Shown here piece by piece: positions 25,506 through 34,638 of a stretch of 64,000 nucleotides of DNA (its first letter is position 1; each line of letters begins with the position of its first letter). The translations under genes were made by a program, and so were the position numbers. The stretch is from assembly GCA_017307955.1 (NCBI GenBank), contig JAFKFV010000010.1, positions 1-64,000 on the forward strand, written 5' to 3'. Origin of the DNA: Allobosea sp. (GTDB taxonomy: Bacteria > Pseudomonadota > Alphaproteobacteria > Rhizobiales > Kaistiaceae). A model generated the notes under the pieces. That model worked only from the letters and a program-made list of their open reading frames with translations. It was not told the DNA's origin and did no database searches.

Positions 25506-28500
25506 ATGATTCGCTTCGATTCAGTTCTGCGCAGACGCTCGACCGTGCTGTCGGGTGTTCCCGACGGCCTGGACGGGCGCGTCGTCGCCGATCTCGCAAC
25601 TCTGTCCGCCAAGGACGACCGGTCGTACCTGCTGGTCGTCGCGCGCGACGGGCAGCGCATGGCCGATCTCGAACAGGCGATCGCCTTCTTCGCGCCGGCC
25701 CAGGAGGTGCTGTCCTTCCCGGCCTGGGATTGCATGCCTTATGACCGCGTTTCGCCGAACTCGGCGGTCGTCGCGCGGCGGATGGCGGCGCTCTCGGCAC
25801 TCGCCAACCGCAAGACCGAGGCCGGCAAGTGCCTCGTCGTGCTGACGACGGTGAACGCCGTCGTGCAGCGCGTGCCGCGCCGCGCCGATGTGGTGCGCCA
25901 GAGCCTGACCTTCTCTCCGGGCAGCCGCCTGCCGATGGAGCAGCTCATCGGCTGGCTGGAGGACAACGGCTTCCTGCGCACAGCGACCGTCCGCGAGGCC
26001 GGCGAATATGCCGTGCGCGGCGGCATCGTCGATCTCTTCGCCGCCGGCCTCGGCGAGCCGGTGCGGGTCGATTATTTCGGCGATACGGTCGATTCGATCC
26101 GCTCCTTCGATGCCGAAACGCAGCGCACCATCCAGCAGAAGAAGCGGCTCGATCTGGTGCCGGTCAGCGAGCTGGTGCTGTCGCCGCAGTCGATCGCCCG
26201 GTTCCGCGAGGCCTATGTGCGCCTCTTCGGTGCCTCCGACCGCGAGGATCTGCTCTATCAGCAGGTGAGCGAGGGACGGCGCTATACGGGCGTCGAGCAC
26301 TGGCTGCCGCTCTTCGCCGAAGGGCTCGACACGCTGTTCGACTATCTGCCTGACACGGCTCTGGTGCTCGATCATCTTGTCGAGGAGGCGCTCGCGGAGC
26401 GGCTTGACGAGATCAAGGACCATTACGACGCGCGCCGCAGTGCCATGGGCCAGAACCAGGGCGGCGTGCCCTACAAACCGATCGCGCCAAACGCGCTCTA
26501 TGTGGACAGCGCCGAGTGGAAGCGGCGCGAGGGCGAGCAGCCGCTCATCCGCATGACGCCGTTCGCGGAGCCGGACGACACGATGGTCGTCGATCTCGGC
26601 GGCCGGCACGGGCGGACCTTCGCCGCGGAGCGTCTCGCCGGTGACGTCAATGTCTTCGACGCCGTGATCAACCATGTCACGAGCCTGCGCGAAAAGAAGC
26701 GGGTGGTGATCGCGAGCTGGAGCGAGGGCGCGCGCGATCGCCTGACGCAGGTGCTCGCCGATCACGGCCTCAAGCGCGCAGAGGTGATCGAGAGCTGGCC
26801 TGCCGCCGCGGCGCTGCCGAAGGGCGTCGTCGGGCTCGGCGTGCTCGGGCTCGAGACGGGCTTCGATTCGCCCGATCTCGTGATGATCGGCGAGCAGGAC
26901 ATTCTCGGCGATCGCCTCGTCCGGCCGCGCAAGCGCTCGAAGAAGGGGTCCGACTTCCTCTCCGAGGTGACGGCGCTCGCCGAGGGCGACCTCGTCGTGC
27001 ATGTCGATCACGGCATCGGCCGCTTCACCGGCCTCAAGACGATCACGGCGGCAGGCGCACCGCGCGACTGCCTCGAGATCGTCTATGCCGGCGGCGACCG
27101 GCTCTATCTGCCGGTCGAGAATATCGAGCTCCTGTCGCGCTACGGCTCCGAGGATACGGACGCGACGCTCGACAAGCTCGGCGGCGTCGCCTGGCAATCG
27201 CGCAAGGCGAAGCTCAAGAAGCGCATTCGCGACATGGCGGCCCAGCTCATCAAGGTGGCCGCCGCCCGCGCCATGCGCCATGCCGAGGTGATCACGCCGC
27301 CGGAGGGGCTTTATGACGAGTTCGCGGCGCGATTCCCCTATGAGGAGACGGAAGACCAGCTTTCGGCCATCGAGGCGGTGATGACGGATCTCGCCGCCGG
27401 CACGCCGATGGACCGGCTCGTCTGCGGCGATGTCGGCTTCGGCAAGACTGAAGTGGCGCTTCGCGCCGCCTTCCTCGCCGTCATGAGTGGCCGGCAGGTG
27501 GCGGTCGTGGTGCCGACGACGCTCCTGTCGCGCCAGCATTTCAAGACCTTCTCGACCCGCTTCGCCGGCTTCCCGGTGCGCGTCGAGCAGGCCTCGCGGC
27601 TGGTTTCGGCCAAGGACCTCGCCGAGACCAAGAAGGGGCTCAAGGAAGGGCAGGTCGACATCGTCGTCGGCACGCATGCCCTGCTCGGCAAGGGCATCGA
27701 GTTCCGCGATCTCGGCCTTCTCATCATCGACGAGGAGCAGCATTTCGGCGTCAAGCACAAGGAGCGGCTCAAGGAGCTGAAGGGCGACGTGCATGTGCTG
27801 ACGCTCTCGGCGACGCCGATCCCGCGCACGCTGCAACTGGCGCTCACCGGCGTGCGCGAGCTGTCGCTCATCACCACGCCGCCGGTCGACCGCATGGCGG
27901 TGCGCACCTTCATCTCGCCCTTCGACGCGCTCGCCGTGCGCGAGGCGCTTCTGCGCGAGCGCTATCGCGGCGGCCAGAGCTTCTATGTCTGCCCGCGGCT
28001 CGCCGATCTCGCCGACCGCAAGGAATTCCTCGAAAAGTTCGTGCCCGAGGTGAAGGTCGCGATCGCGCATGGCCAGATGCCGGCGACCGAGCTCGACGAC
28101 ATCATGAACGCCTTCTACGAGGGCGCCTATGACGTGCTGCTCTCGACGACGATCGTCGAATCCGGCCTCGACATCCCGACCGCCAACACGCTGATCGTGC
28201 ATCGCGCCGACATGTTCGGCCTCGCGCAGCTCTATCAGCTGCGGGGCCGCGTCGGCCGCTCCAAGACGCGCGCCTATGCGCTTTTCACCGTGCCGGCCGA
28301 GAAGAAGCTCACCGCCATGGCCGATCGCCGGCTGAAGGTGCTGCAGTCGCTCGATACGCTCGGCGCGGGCTTCCAGCTCGCTAGCCACGATCTCGACATC
28401 CGCGGCGCCGGCAATCTCCTCGGCGAGGAGCAGTCCGGCCATATCAAGGAAGTCGGCTACGAGCTCTACCAGCAGATGCTGGAGGAGGCGGTCGCGCAGC

Positions 28501-29009
28501 TTCGCCAGGGCGGCGGCGAGGAGGTCGAGGAGGATGGCCGCTGGTCGCCGCAGATCACGGTCGGGACGCCGGTAATGCTGCCCGAGACCTATGTGCCGGA
28601 CCTGCCGCTGCGCCTCAGCCTCTATCGCCGGCTCGGCGATCTCGAGGAGCCGGACCAGATCGACGCCTTCGGCGCCGAGCTGATCGACCGCTTCGGCCCG
28701 CTTCCGGACGAGGTCGAGCATCTCCTGAAGATCGTCTACATCAAGGCGCTTTGCCGCCGCGCGAATGTCGAGAAGGTCGATGCCGGCCCGAAGGGCATGG
28801 TCATCTCCTTCCGCAATTCGGTGTTCCCGAACCCGGCTGGCCTCATCCGCTATATCGGCGAGCAGGGCAGCCTCGCGAAGGTCCGCCCCGACCAGAAGAT
28901 CGTGCTGATCCGCGACTGGGAAGACCCCGAGAAGCGGCTGAAGGGCACGGCGGTGGTGCTGACCCAGCTCGCGCGCATCGCGGTCGGCGACGGCAAGAAG
29001 GCGGCTTAA
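25506..29009 (+). CDS. mfd: transcription-repair coupling factor
   Basis: The 1,167-residue protein is of the standard Mfd length. In order it has the UvrB-like N-terminal modules (about residues 1-330), the RNA-polymerase-interacting CarD-like domain near 490-560 (DLVVHVDHGIGRFTGLKTI), the SF2 translocase with Walker A CGDVGFGKTEVALRAAF near residue 637, DEEQ in IIDEEQHFGV near 740, VESGLDIPTANTLIVHRAD and GRVGRSKTRAYA, and the C-terminal TRCF domain. It removes stalled RNA polymerase and recruits UvrA to damaged template. The open frame reaches back to 25269, but that overlaps sdhE; the ATG at 25506 begins the conserved sequence. Confidence 0.97.
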   Translation: MIRFDSVLRRRSTVLSGVPDGLDGRVVADLATLSAKDDRSYLLVVARDGQRMADLEQAIAFFAPAQEVLSFPAWDCMPYDRVSPNSAVVARRMAALSALANRKTEAGKCLVVLTTVNAVVQRVPRRADVVRQSLTFSPGSRLPMEQLIGWLEDNGFLRTATVREAGEYAVRGGIVDLFAAGLGEPVRVDYFGDTVDSIRSFDAETQRTIQQKKRLDLVPVSELVLSPQSIARFREAYVRLFGASDREDLLYQQVSEGRRYTGVEHWLPLFAEGLDTLFDYLPDTALVLDHLVEEALAERLDEIKDHYDARRSAMGQNQGGVPYKPIAPNALYVDSAEWKRREGEQPLIRMTPFAEPDDTMVVDLGGRHGRTFAAERLAGDVNVFDAVINHVTSLREKKRVVIASWSEGARDRLTQVLADHGLKRAEVIESWPAAAALPKGVVGLGVLGLETGFDSPDLVMIGEQDILGDRLVRPRKRSKKGSDFLSEVTALAEGDLVVHVDHGIGRFTGLKTITAAGAPRDCLEIVYAGGDRLYLPVENIELLSRYGSEDTDATLDKLGGVAWQSRKAKLKKRIRDMAAQLIKVAAARAMRHAEVITPPEGLYDEFAARFPYEETEDQLSAIEAVMTDLAAGTPMDRLVCGDVGFGKTEVALRAAFLAVMSGRQVAVVVPTTLLSRQHFKTFSTRFAGFPVRVEQASRLVSAKDLAETKKGLKEGQVDIVVGTHALLGKGIEFRDLGLLIIDEEQHFGVKHKERLKELKGDVHVLTLSATPIPRTLQLALTGVRELSLITTPPVDRMAVRTFISPFDALAVREALLRERYRGGQSFYVCPRLADLADRKEFLEKFVPEVKVAIAHGQMPATELDDIMNAFYEGAYDVLLSTTIVESGLDIPTANTLIVHRADMFGLAQLYQLRGRVGRSKTRAYALFTVPAEKKLTAMADRRLKVLQSLDTLGAGFQLASHDLDIRGAGNLLGEEQSGHIKEVGYELYQQMLEEAVAQLRQGGGEEVEEDGRWSPQITVGTPVMLPETYVPDLPLRLSLYRRLGDLEEPDQIDAFGAELIDRFGPLPDEVEHLLKIVYIKALCRRANVEKVDAGPKGMVISFRNSVFPNPAGLIRYIGEQGSLAKVRPDQKIVLIRDWEDPEKRLKGTAVVLTQLARIAVGDGKKAA

Positions 29010-29054
29010 GGGGACGATTCGCCGCCACCACGGCTGCACTCACCCCCCTCTCCA

Positions 29055-29079
29055 CCTCTCCCCCACAAGGGGGGAGAGG
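29055..29079. repeat. palindromic C/G-rich intergenic repeat, copy 1
   Basis: CCTCTCCCCC and GGGGGAGAGG flank a short loop in the gap after mfd. The look is that of the REP-like palindromes scattered between genes in Hyphomicrobiales. It could also end or protect the mfd message from one side and the binding-protein message from the other, since the two genes converge here. Confidence 0.65.
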
Positions 29080-29152
29080 GCCTAACTCGCATGGCTCGAC
29101 GAGTGTCGCGTCAAGACGACGGGTGCACGCGTCGGGAACGGTGAACTCGACT

Positions 29153-29177
29153 CCCTCTCCCGCGCAGCGGGGGAGGG
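29153..29177. repeat. palindromic C/G-rich intergenic repeat, copy 2
   Basis: CCCTCTCCCGC and GCGGGGGAGGG (11-base arms with one G-T pair) surround a GCA loop. It is a second member of the same repeat class as the copy about 100 bases upstream. A further half-copy (GGTTGGGGAGGGGGCTC) follows it. Confidence 0.65.
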
Positions 29178-29227
29178 TTGGGGAGGGGGCTCTTTGGGGC
29201 CCAGTTGAGGGCGCGACCGCGCGAGCC

Positions 29228-31057
29228 TCAGCCCTTCTTCGCGGCGTACCAGGTCGGCAGGGTGTAGCCGTAGACGGACTGGGTCTTGGGGTGGTCGACC
29301 GTCGTCCAGCGGGCGACCCACTGGTCGGGCAGGTAGTAGAGCGGCACGACATAGTGGCCGGAGATCAGGACGCGGTCGAGCGCGCGGACAGCGGCGACGA
29401 AGTCCTCCTGGTCGCGGGCGGCGACCAGCGCCGCGATCATGGCGTCGATCGCCGGCTCCTTCGCGCCGACATAGTTGAACGAGCCCATCATGTCGGCCGC
29501 GGCGCTGGACCAGCGGTTGCTCTGCTCGCTGCCGGGCGAGAGCGAGGCCGGCCATGAGGTCATGATCACGTCATAGTCGAAATTCTGCACGCGGCGCTGA
29601 TACTGCGTCGCATCAACCGTGCGCGTGGTCGCCGTGATGCCGACCCGCGAGAGCGTGCGCCCGAAGGCCGAGGCGATGCGCTCCTGGCTGGCGTCCTGCA
29701 GCAGGATCTCGAAGGCGAAGGGCTGCCCGGAGGCATCGACGAGCTTGTTGCCCTCGAGCCTCCAGCCGGCGGCGCGCAGCTCTTCGAGCGCGGCGCGCAG
29801 CACCTTGCGGTCGCCGCCCGAGCCGTCGCTGACCGTCGGCTTCCAGGTCCCGTCCATCACCGCCGGGTCGACGGCGTCCGGGAAGGGGGCGAGCAGCGCC
29901 TTCTCGGCGGCGGAGGCGGGGACGCCGAAGGCGGAGAGGGTCGAATCCTGGAAGAAGCTGGCATTGCGGCTATAGGCGCCGGAGAAGAGGTTCTTGTTGA
30001 CCCATTCGAAATCGAACAGCATTTCCAGCGCCTTGCGTGTCCGCACATCGGCGAACTGCGCGCGGCGCGTGTTGAGCGCAAAGCCGAGCATGCCCTTCGG
30101 CAGCCCGTTGGGGATCGCCTCCTTGACGACGCGACCGTCCGTGACGGCCGGGAAGTTGTAGGACTCCAGCCAGCGCGAGGGATCGCTCTCCGGATTGACG
30201 TCGTAGAGCCCCTTCTTGAAGCCCTCGAACATCGAGTTGCGGTCGCGGTAATAGTCGATGCGGATGACGTCGAAATTGTCGAAGCCGCGCTTCACATTGA
30301 GGTCCTTGCCCCAATAGTCCGGGTTGCGCTTCAGGATGAACTGCTCGCCCGGGCGGATCGTGTCCATCACATAGGGGCCGCTGCCGATCATCGGCTTCAG
30401 CGTCGACTGGTCGAAGGTCTCGGCGTCGGTCGCGTGCTTCGGCAGGATCGGCATCAGGCCGATCAGCATCGGCAGTTCGCGATTGTCGCCATTGGCGAAG
30501 GTGAACTTCACCCCGCGCTCGCCGACCTTCTCCGACTTGGTCACGGTCTTGAACCAGGTCGGGTAGAGATTGGGCCGGCCCTTCTCGCGCAGCAGCTCGA
30601 GCGAGAAGATGACGTCCTCGGGCGTGATCGGCTGGCCGTCGGAGAATTTCGCGGCCGGGTTGATCGTGAAGGTCACGGAGGCGCGGTCGTCCGGCATGTC
30701 GACCGAATCGGCGATGAGCCCGTAGAGCGTGAAAGCCTCGTCGCGGTTGCGCACCATCAGGCTCTCGAAGACGTTGTTGCCGAGCGAGGCATCCCAGATG
30801 CCGCGCGAGGTCGTCGTCGCGCTCTTCACGATGAACGGGTTGACGCTGTCATAGGTGCCCTGGAAGGCATAGCCGATCGTTCCGCCCTTCGGCGCATCGG
30901 GATCGGCATAGGGGAAATGGTCGAAACCCTTGGGGAGCGCCGGTTCGCCATGCATCGCCATGCCGTGGCTCGGCTCGGCACCGGCATGCGCGACGGGCAG
31001 GGCGGCCATCGCCAGCAAGGCGCATGCGATGCGGGCTGCGAGAAAGCGCTTCGACAT
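29228..31057 (-). CDS. family 5 extracellular solute-binding protein (oligopeptide/YejA-like)
   Basis: The 609-residue protein begins with a Sec signal peptide (about residues 1-26, ACALLAMAALPVAHAGA) and continues with the SBP_bac_5 layout, including GGTIGYAFQGTYDSVNPF, FTINPAAKFSDGQPITPEDV and the late YYLPDQWVARW. Length and the PKGGT start of the mature protein fit the YejA-type subfamily. It would bind peptides or similar ligands in the periplasm for an ABC importer. No permease or ATPase gene is adjacent, so it is either an orphan or served by a distant transporter. GGAGGAAA precedes the ATG. It converges with mfd and diverges from the IalB-family gene. Confidence 0.9.
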   Translation of the reverse strand: MSKRFLAARIACALLAMAALPVAHAGAEPSHGMAMHGEPALPKGFDHFPYADPDAPKGGTIGYAFQGTYDSVNPFIVKSATTTSRGIWDASLGNNVFESLMVRNRDEAFTLYGLIADSVDMPDDRASVTFTINPAAKFSDGQPITPEDVIFSLELLREKGRPNLYPTWFKTVTKSEKVGERGVKFTFANGDNRELPMLIGLMPILPKHATDAETFDQSTLKPMIGSGPYVMDTIRPGEQFILKRNPDYWGKDLNVKRGFDNFDVIRIDYYRDRNSMFEGFKKGLYDVNPESDPSRWLESYNFPAVTDGRVVKEAIPNGLPKGMLGFALNTRRAQFADVRTRKALEMLFDFEWVNKNLFSGAYSRNASFFQDSTLSAFGVPASAAEKALLAPFPDAVDPAVMDGTWKPTVSDGSGGDRKVLRAALEELRAAGWRLEGNKLVDASGQPFAFEILLQDASQERIASAFGRTLSRVGITATTRTVDATQYQRRVQNFDYDVIMTSWPASLSPGSEQSNRWSSAAADMMGSFNYVGAKEPAIDAMIAALVAARDQEDFVAAVRALDRVLISGHYVVPLYYLPDQWVARWTTVDHPKTQSVYGYTLPTWYAAKKG

Positions 31058-31303
31058 GGTGATTTCCTCCGCCTTGCCGGCATGAGCCGGGGTCCCGCCG
31101 AAAAAGACCCCAGCCGTCGCGGCTTGGCAACCGCCTTCCTGCTGGAAATGCCGCGCCTGAGGGTCTAAACATGCGCCGCAACCCGGGCGTCACCGTGTCG
31201 CCTCATTTGCTGGTCATCCAGCCGCGATGACGTCGCCGGATCCGGGCAACCGCTTGCCGCCGGTGGCAGGCGCGGAACAGACGTTGAACGCAAGGACACG
31301 CAG

Positions 31304-32002
31304 ATGTCGTATCGCTGGAAGATCGGTTCGGTGAGGGCGCCTCTGCTGGCGACTGCCGCGCTGCTGATGGTCGCCTCGGCTCCGGTGGCGATGGCCCAGG
31401 ACGCGCCGGCTCCGAAGCCGCCGGCGGCCAAGCCGGCTGCGGCCGCTCCCGCCGCCGGCGATGCTGCCACCTCGCCCTGGATCAAGGAATGCGGCCAGGA
31501 TCCGCAGTCCAAGAAGAAGCTCTGCATCACCTCGCAGGAGCTTCGCGCCGACACGAATCAGTTCATCGCCTCGATCCAGCTGCGCAAGCTCGAGGGCGAT
31601 CCGAAGATGGCGCTGACGGCGATCGTGCTCACCGGCCAGCTCATCCAGCCGGGCCTGCTGATCCAGGTCGACCAGAACAAGGCTGTCCCGCTCAAGTATG
31701 TGATCTGCGACCCGACCGTCTGCTACGCGCAGGCCGAGGTCGACGACGCCTTCGCCACGTCCATGAAGAAGGGCAACAAGGTCGCCGCGATCACCATGAA
31801 CCCGCAGGGCAAGCCGATGGTGTTCCCGTTCGGGCTCAACGGCTTCACCAAGGTCTATGAGGGCGAGGGCCTCGATCGCGCCGCCGGCAAGGCGCGCCGC
31901 GATGCGCTGCAGGAGCAGCTGCAGAAGAACGCCGAGGAAAACCGCCAGAAACTCATCGAGCAGCAGAACAAGGAGCGCGGCGAGGCTGCCCCCGCGCAGT
32001 AA
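31304..32002 (+). CDS. invasion-associated locus B (IalB) family protein
   Basis: The 232-residue exported protein has a signal peptide (about residues 1-31, LLATAALLMVASAPVAMA), a Pro/Ala/Lys-rich linker, then the IalB domain. That domain starts at WIKECGQDPQSKKKLCITSQE and contains IRL-like strands, LKYVICDPTVCYAQAEVDD and FPFGLNGFTKVYEG. Four cysteines in two close pairs suggest disulfides. The C-terminus is a charged helix rich in Gln/Glu/Lys. The family is named from Bartonella invasion but is widespread in free-living Hyphomicrobiales, where its role is unclear. A strong intrinsic terminator follows. Confidence 0.9.
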   Translation: MSYRWKIGSVRAPLLATAALLMVASAPVAMAQDAPAPKPPAAKPAAAAPAAGDAATSPWIKECGQDPQSKKKLCITSQELRADTNQFIASIQLRKLEGDPKMALTAIVLTGQLIQPGLLIQVDQNKAVPLKYVICDPTVCYAQAEVDDAFATSMKKGNKVAAITMNPQGKPMVFPFGLNGFTKVYEGEGLDRAAGKARRDALQEQLQKNAEENRQKLIEQQNKERGEAAPAQ

Positions 32003-32028
32003 GCCGGTCCGCGACTGACCGACATGCG

Positions 32029-32057
32029 AACGGCGCGCCCTGGGCGCGCCGTTTTCG
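32029..32057 (+). terminator. intrinsic terminator after the IalB-family gene
   Basis: AACGGCGCGCCC and GGGCGCGCCGTT form a 12-base perfect stem with a one-base centre, followed by TTTTCGTTT. It lies 27 bases after the stop codon and is the clearest Rho-independent terminator in the window. Confidence 0.85.
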
Positions 32058-32102
32058 TTTCGCAGTCGAGAGAGCCGGGAGAAGGGCTGCCGCCGCTTGC
32101 GC

Positions 32103-32465
32103 TCAGTTCATCGGGCGGTGGCGCGCGACATAGATGTCGCCCTGGCGCTCGTCGAAATAATCTGGAAGCTGGGCATGGCGCAGCGGCTCGTCCGAACCGT
32201 CGACGAGGAGGTTCTGCTCCGAGACATAGGCGACATATTCGCTGTCGGCGTTCTCGGCGAGCAGGTGGTAGAAGGGCTGGTCCTTGGCCGGCCGGATCTC
32301 CTCCGGGATCGACTGGTACCATTCCTCGGTGTTGGCGAAGACCGGATCGACATCGAACACGACGCCGCGGAACGAGAAGTGTCGGTGGCGCACGATCTGG
32401 CCGATCCCGAATTTGGCTTCGCGCAGGCGCTCTTCCGGCGATTTGATGCGGTCTGACTGGCCCAT
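32103..32465 (-). CDS. hspQ: heat shock protein HspQ (hemimethylated-DNA-binding family)
   Basis: The 120-residue protein matches the YccV/HspQ fold: AKFGIGQIVRHRHFSFRGVV, then FDVDPVFANTEEWYQSIP, QPFYHLLAENADSEYVAYVSEQN and the C-terminal HPQL-like DYFDERQGDIYVARHR. In enterobacteria it is a Lon-linked specificity factor that speeds breakdown of damaged or specific proteins. I chose the ATG at 32465 (GGAAAGG eight bases upstream); the longer frame to 32534 adds an unrelated basic stretch. It is transcribed alone and lies between the IalB-family terminator and the UbiH-like gene. Confidence 0.92.
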   Translation of the reverse strand: MGQSDRIKSPEERLREAKFGIGQIVRHRHFSFRGVVFDVDPVFANTEEWYQSIPEEIRPAKDQPFYHLLAENADSEYVAYVSEQNLLVDGSDEPLRHAQLPDYFDERQGDIYVARHRPMN

Positions 32466-32558
32466 TGACGCCTTTCCGGATTTGGTCCGTCGTCCAGAAA
32501 GCCCGATCGGTGCCGAAGCGTCAACGCGACGCATGGTCGCCGCGCTGGACCTTACCGC

Positions 32559-33716
32559 TCAAAGATGCGGAGCGAGCGCCTGGCGCATGGCGAAGCGCTT
32601 CAGCGCCGGCAAGCGGTCCAGCGCGAAGAGCCCGACACCGCGCGCCGCCTGAACGGGCAGGAAACCGGTGAGCAGCGTGCGGTTGAGCGCATCGACGGCG
32701 GCCGTCCGCGTATAGACATCGCCCGAGCGGCGGCGGCGATAGTCGGCGAGCGCGTCCTCTGAACCGGGATCGCTGCGGTGCGCCGCGGCCGTGCGGGCGA
32801 AGACGGCGGCGTCGCGGAGGCTGAGATTGAGGCCCTGGGCGCCGATCGGGGGGAAGACATGCGCCGCTTCGCCGATGAGCGCGATCCGCCGGTCAGCGAA
32901 GCGCTCGGCCGCCTGGCCCGTCAGCGGGAAGGCCTGGCGCGGTCCGTCGATCTCGATGTCGCCGACGAGGAAATGCGACTTCTGCCCGAAGACGTCCGCG
33001 AGGCCGCGATCATCGAGCTGCATCAGCCGCTCGGCCTCGGCCGGCTTCACCACGCAGACGACGGCGGAGCGGAGGCCGGGCAGGGGGACCAGCGTGAACG
33101 GGCCCGTCTCGGTGTGGAATTCGGTCGAGACGTCGCCATGCGGCAGGGTGTGGCGGATATTCGCGACGACGGCGGTCTGCGGATAGGACCAGCGCTTGAG
33201 GCCGATCCCGGCGGCCTCGCGGGCCGGAGAATTGCGGCCGTCGGCGGCGCCCACCAGCCGGGCCGAGATGCTGCCGGCGTCTCCGGCGTCGATCGCGACA
33301 TGGTCGTCATGAACCTCGATCGAGCGGGCGAATCCGTCGAGCCGCTGGATGCCGGCCGCCGTGGCGGCATCCTCCAGCGCCGGGATCATGGCCGCGGTCG
33401 GGACATTGTAGCCGAAGGCGTCGCGGCCGATCTCCGAGGCATGGAACTCCACCAGCGGCGCGCGGACGAGGCGCCGCGTGCCGTCGACGATGCGCATCGT
33501 GCGGAGCGGCGCGACCGTGTCGGCGAGAGCTGGCCAGATGCCGGTTTCCTCGAGAATCTCGACAGAGACGCCGAGCATGGCGACGGTGCGGCGGTCGCTC
33601 GGGATCGTTCGCGGCGCGACGAGGGCGACCGACAGGCCCTCGCGGGCGGCGAGGATCGCGGCGCTGAGACCGGCCGGGCCGGCGCCGACAATCGCGACAT
33701 CGATGGCTGCGTTCAT
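32559..33716 (-). CDS. UbiH/UbiF-family FAD-dependent monooxygenase
   Basis: The 385-residue flavoprotein has the N-terminal dinucleotide motif AIVGAGPAGLSAAILAAREG. A central DG-type motif is in VGAADGRNSPAREAAGI near residue 160. The second FAD motif is ALIGEAAHVFPPIGAQGLNL near residue 285; note Glu where UbiH proteins usually have Asp or Asn. It could hydroxylate a ubiquinone precursor, but the context is two YeeE/YedE sulfur-transport-like genes, and the start overlaps the stop of the second one (ATGA). The reading frame continues upstream to 34052, but that is a shadow of the YeeE gene. Family is firm; substrate is unknown. Confidence 0.88.
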   Translation of the reverse strand: MNAAIDVAIVGAGPAGLSAAILAAREGLSVALVAPRTIPSDRRTVAMLGVSVEILEETGIWPALADTVAPLRTMRIVDGTRRLVRAPLVEFHASEIGRDAFGYNVPTAAMIPALEDAATAAGIQRLDGFARSIEVHDDHVAIDAGDAGSISARLVGAADGRNSPAREAAGIGLKRWSYPQTAVVANIRHTLPHGDVSTEFHTETGPFTLVPLPGLRSAVVCVVKPAEAERLMQLDDRGLADVFGQKSHFLVGDIEIDGPRQAFPLTGQAAERFADRRIALIGEAAHVFPPIGAQGLNLSLRDAAVFARTAAAHRSDPGSEDALADYRRRRSGDVYTRTAAVDALNRTLLTGFLPVQAARGVGLFALDRLPALKRFAMRQALAPHL

Positions 33717-34210
33717 GTCTCGACCTCCTCGACCGGCGCCGATTGCCGGCGCGCCCTGAGCCGCCAGACATGGACGAGCGTCATGCCGGCCAGCATCGCG
33801 CCGAGAAATAGAAGGATGGACGGGAATGTCGAGACGAGATCGGCAAGGGCAGGGCCGGGGCAAAGGCCCGCGAGGCCCCAGCCGATGCCGAAGATCGCAG
33901 CGCCGATGACGAGTTCGCCGTCGACGCGGCGCGCATGCGGCTGCGAGAACGAGGCGGCGGCCAGCGGCCGGCGGCGCCGATGCGCGACGCGGAGCGCGCC
34001 CATGGTGATGATGACCGCCATCGCCAGCACGATCGCAAGGCTCGGGTCCCACTGGCCGGAGCGGATGAGTGACAGGTTGAGGAAGGCCTTGACCTTCTGC
34101 GGGTGGATCATGCCCGAGACGGCGAGGCCCGCGCCGAAGATCACGCCCGAGGCGAGCGCCGCGGCATGGAATAGGATCGGGCGCCGCTGCGCGGTCTCGC
34201 TCACGGTCAC
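33713..34210 (-). CDS. YeeE/YedE-family membrane protein, second half-unit
   Basis: A 165-residue protein with four hydrophobic segments. The conserved segments SGVIFGAGLAVSGMIHPQKV and GWGLAGLCPGPALADL (conserved Cys) place it in the YeeE/YedE group (DUF6691 type). It pairs with the product of the gene just upstream, giving a split thiosulfate/sulfur-compound permease of the TsuA type. The GTG start at 34210 overlaps the previous stop by four bases (GTGA), and its own stop overlaps the monooxygenase start by four. A longer frame exists upstream but lies inside the first YeeE gene. Confidence 0.82.
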   Translation of the reverse strand: MTVSETAQRRPILFHAAALASGVIFGAGLAVSGMIHPQKVKAFLNLSLIRSGQWDPSLAIVLAMAVIITMGALRVAHRRRRPLAAASFSQPHARRVDGELVIGAAIFGIGWGLAGLCPGPALADLVSTFPSILLFLGAMLAGMTLVHVWRLRARRQSAPVEEVET

Positions 34211-34638
34211 GCGCCCGCCACGACGACCGTCAGCACAGCCGTCGCCATGAAGACGCCGACCGCCACGAAGGACCGGAGCGACAGATTGGCGAGGCCGAAC
34301 ACGCCATGGCCGGACGTGCAGCCACGAGCGAGCGCCGCGCCGATGCCGACGAGAAGGCCGGAGCCGAGGAGGAGGGCCGGCGACATGCCGAGTTCGGGCA
34401 GGCCGGGCGCCATGTCGGCGAAGAGATCCGGCCCGATCAGGAGCGCCGCCGCGGCGCCGAGCGGCAGCCCGGCGATGAAGAGCAGGCGCCAGCCGAGATC
34501 GGCCCAGTTTCCGGAGACGATGCTGCCGAAGATGTTGGACACGCCGCAGACGCGGCCATTCACGATCCAAAGCAGCGCAACGCCGAGGCCGATCATGGCG
34601 CCGCCGACTGCCGCGGATACGGGGGAGAATCCGAACAT
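34207..34638 (-). CDS. YeeE/YedE-family membrane protein, first half-unit
   Basis: The 143-residue hydrophobic protein has the family motifs NGRVCGVSNIFGSIVSG and ARGCTSGHGVFGLANL, both with the cysteine that relays sulfur in TsuA/YeeE-type thiosulfate channels. I chose the ATG at 34638, preceded by GGAG seven bases upstream. It heads a three-gene overlapping unit (this gene, its partner and the UbiH-like monooxygenase) transcribed away from pcs. Family role is uptake of thiosulfate or related sulfur species. A sulfide-responsive regulator, often found beside such pairs, is not in the window. Confidence 0.85.
   Translation of the reverse strand: MFGFSPVSAAVGGAMIGLGVALLWIVNGRVCGVSNIFGSIVSGNWADLGWRLLFIAGLPLGAAAALLIGPDLFADMAPGLPELGMSPALLLGSGLLVGIGAALARGCTSGHGVFGLANLSLRSFVAVGVFMATAVLTVVVAGA

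Noticed and set aside
25521..29039. An almost 3.5-kb minus-strand frame opposite mfd
   Set aside because: It is the exact shadow of mfd; composition is low-complexity charged residues without any domain.
29055..29177. CRISPR-like reading of the repeats after mfd
   Set aside because: The copies are palindromes of different lengths without regular spacers and no cas gene is near; they fit REP-like elements.
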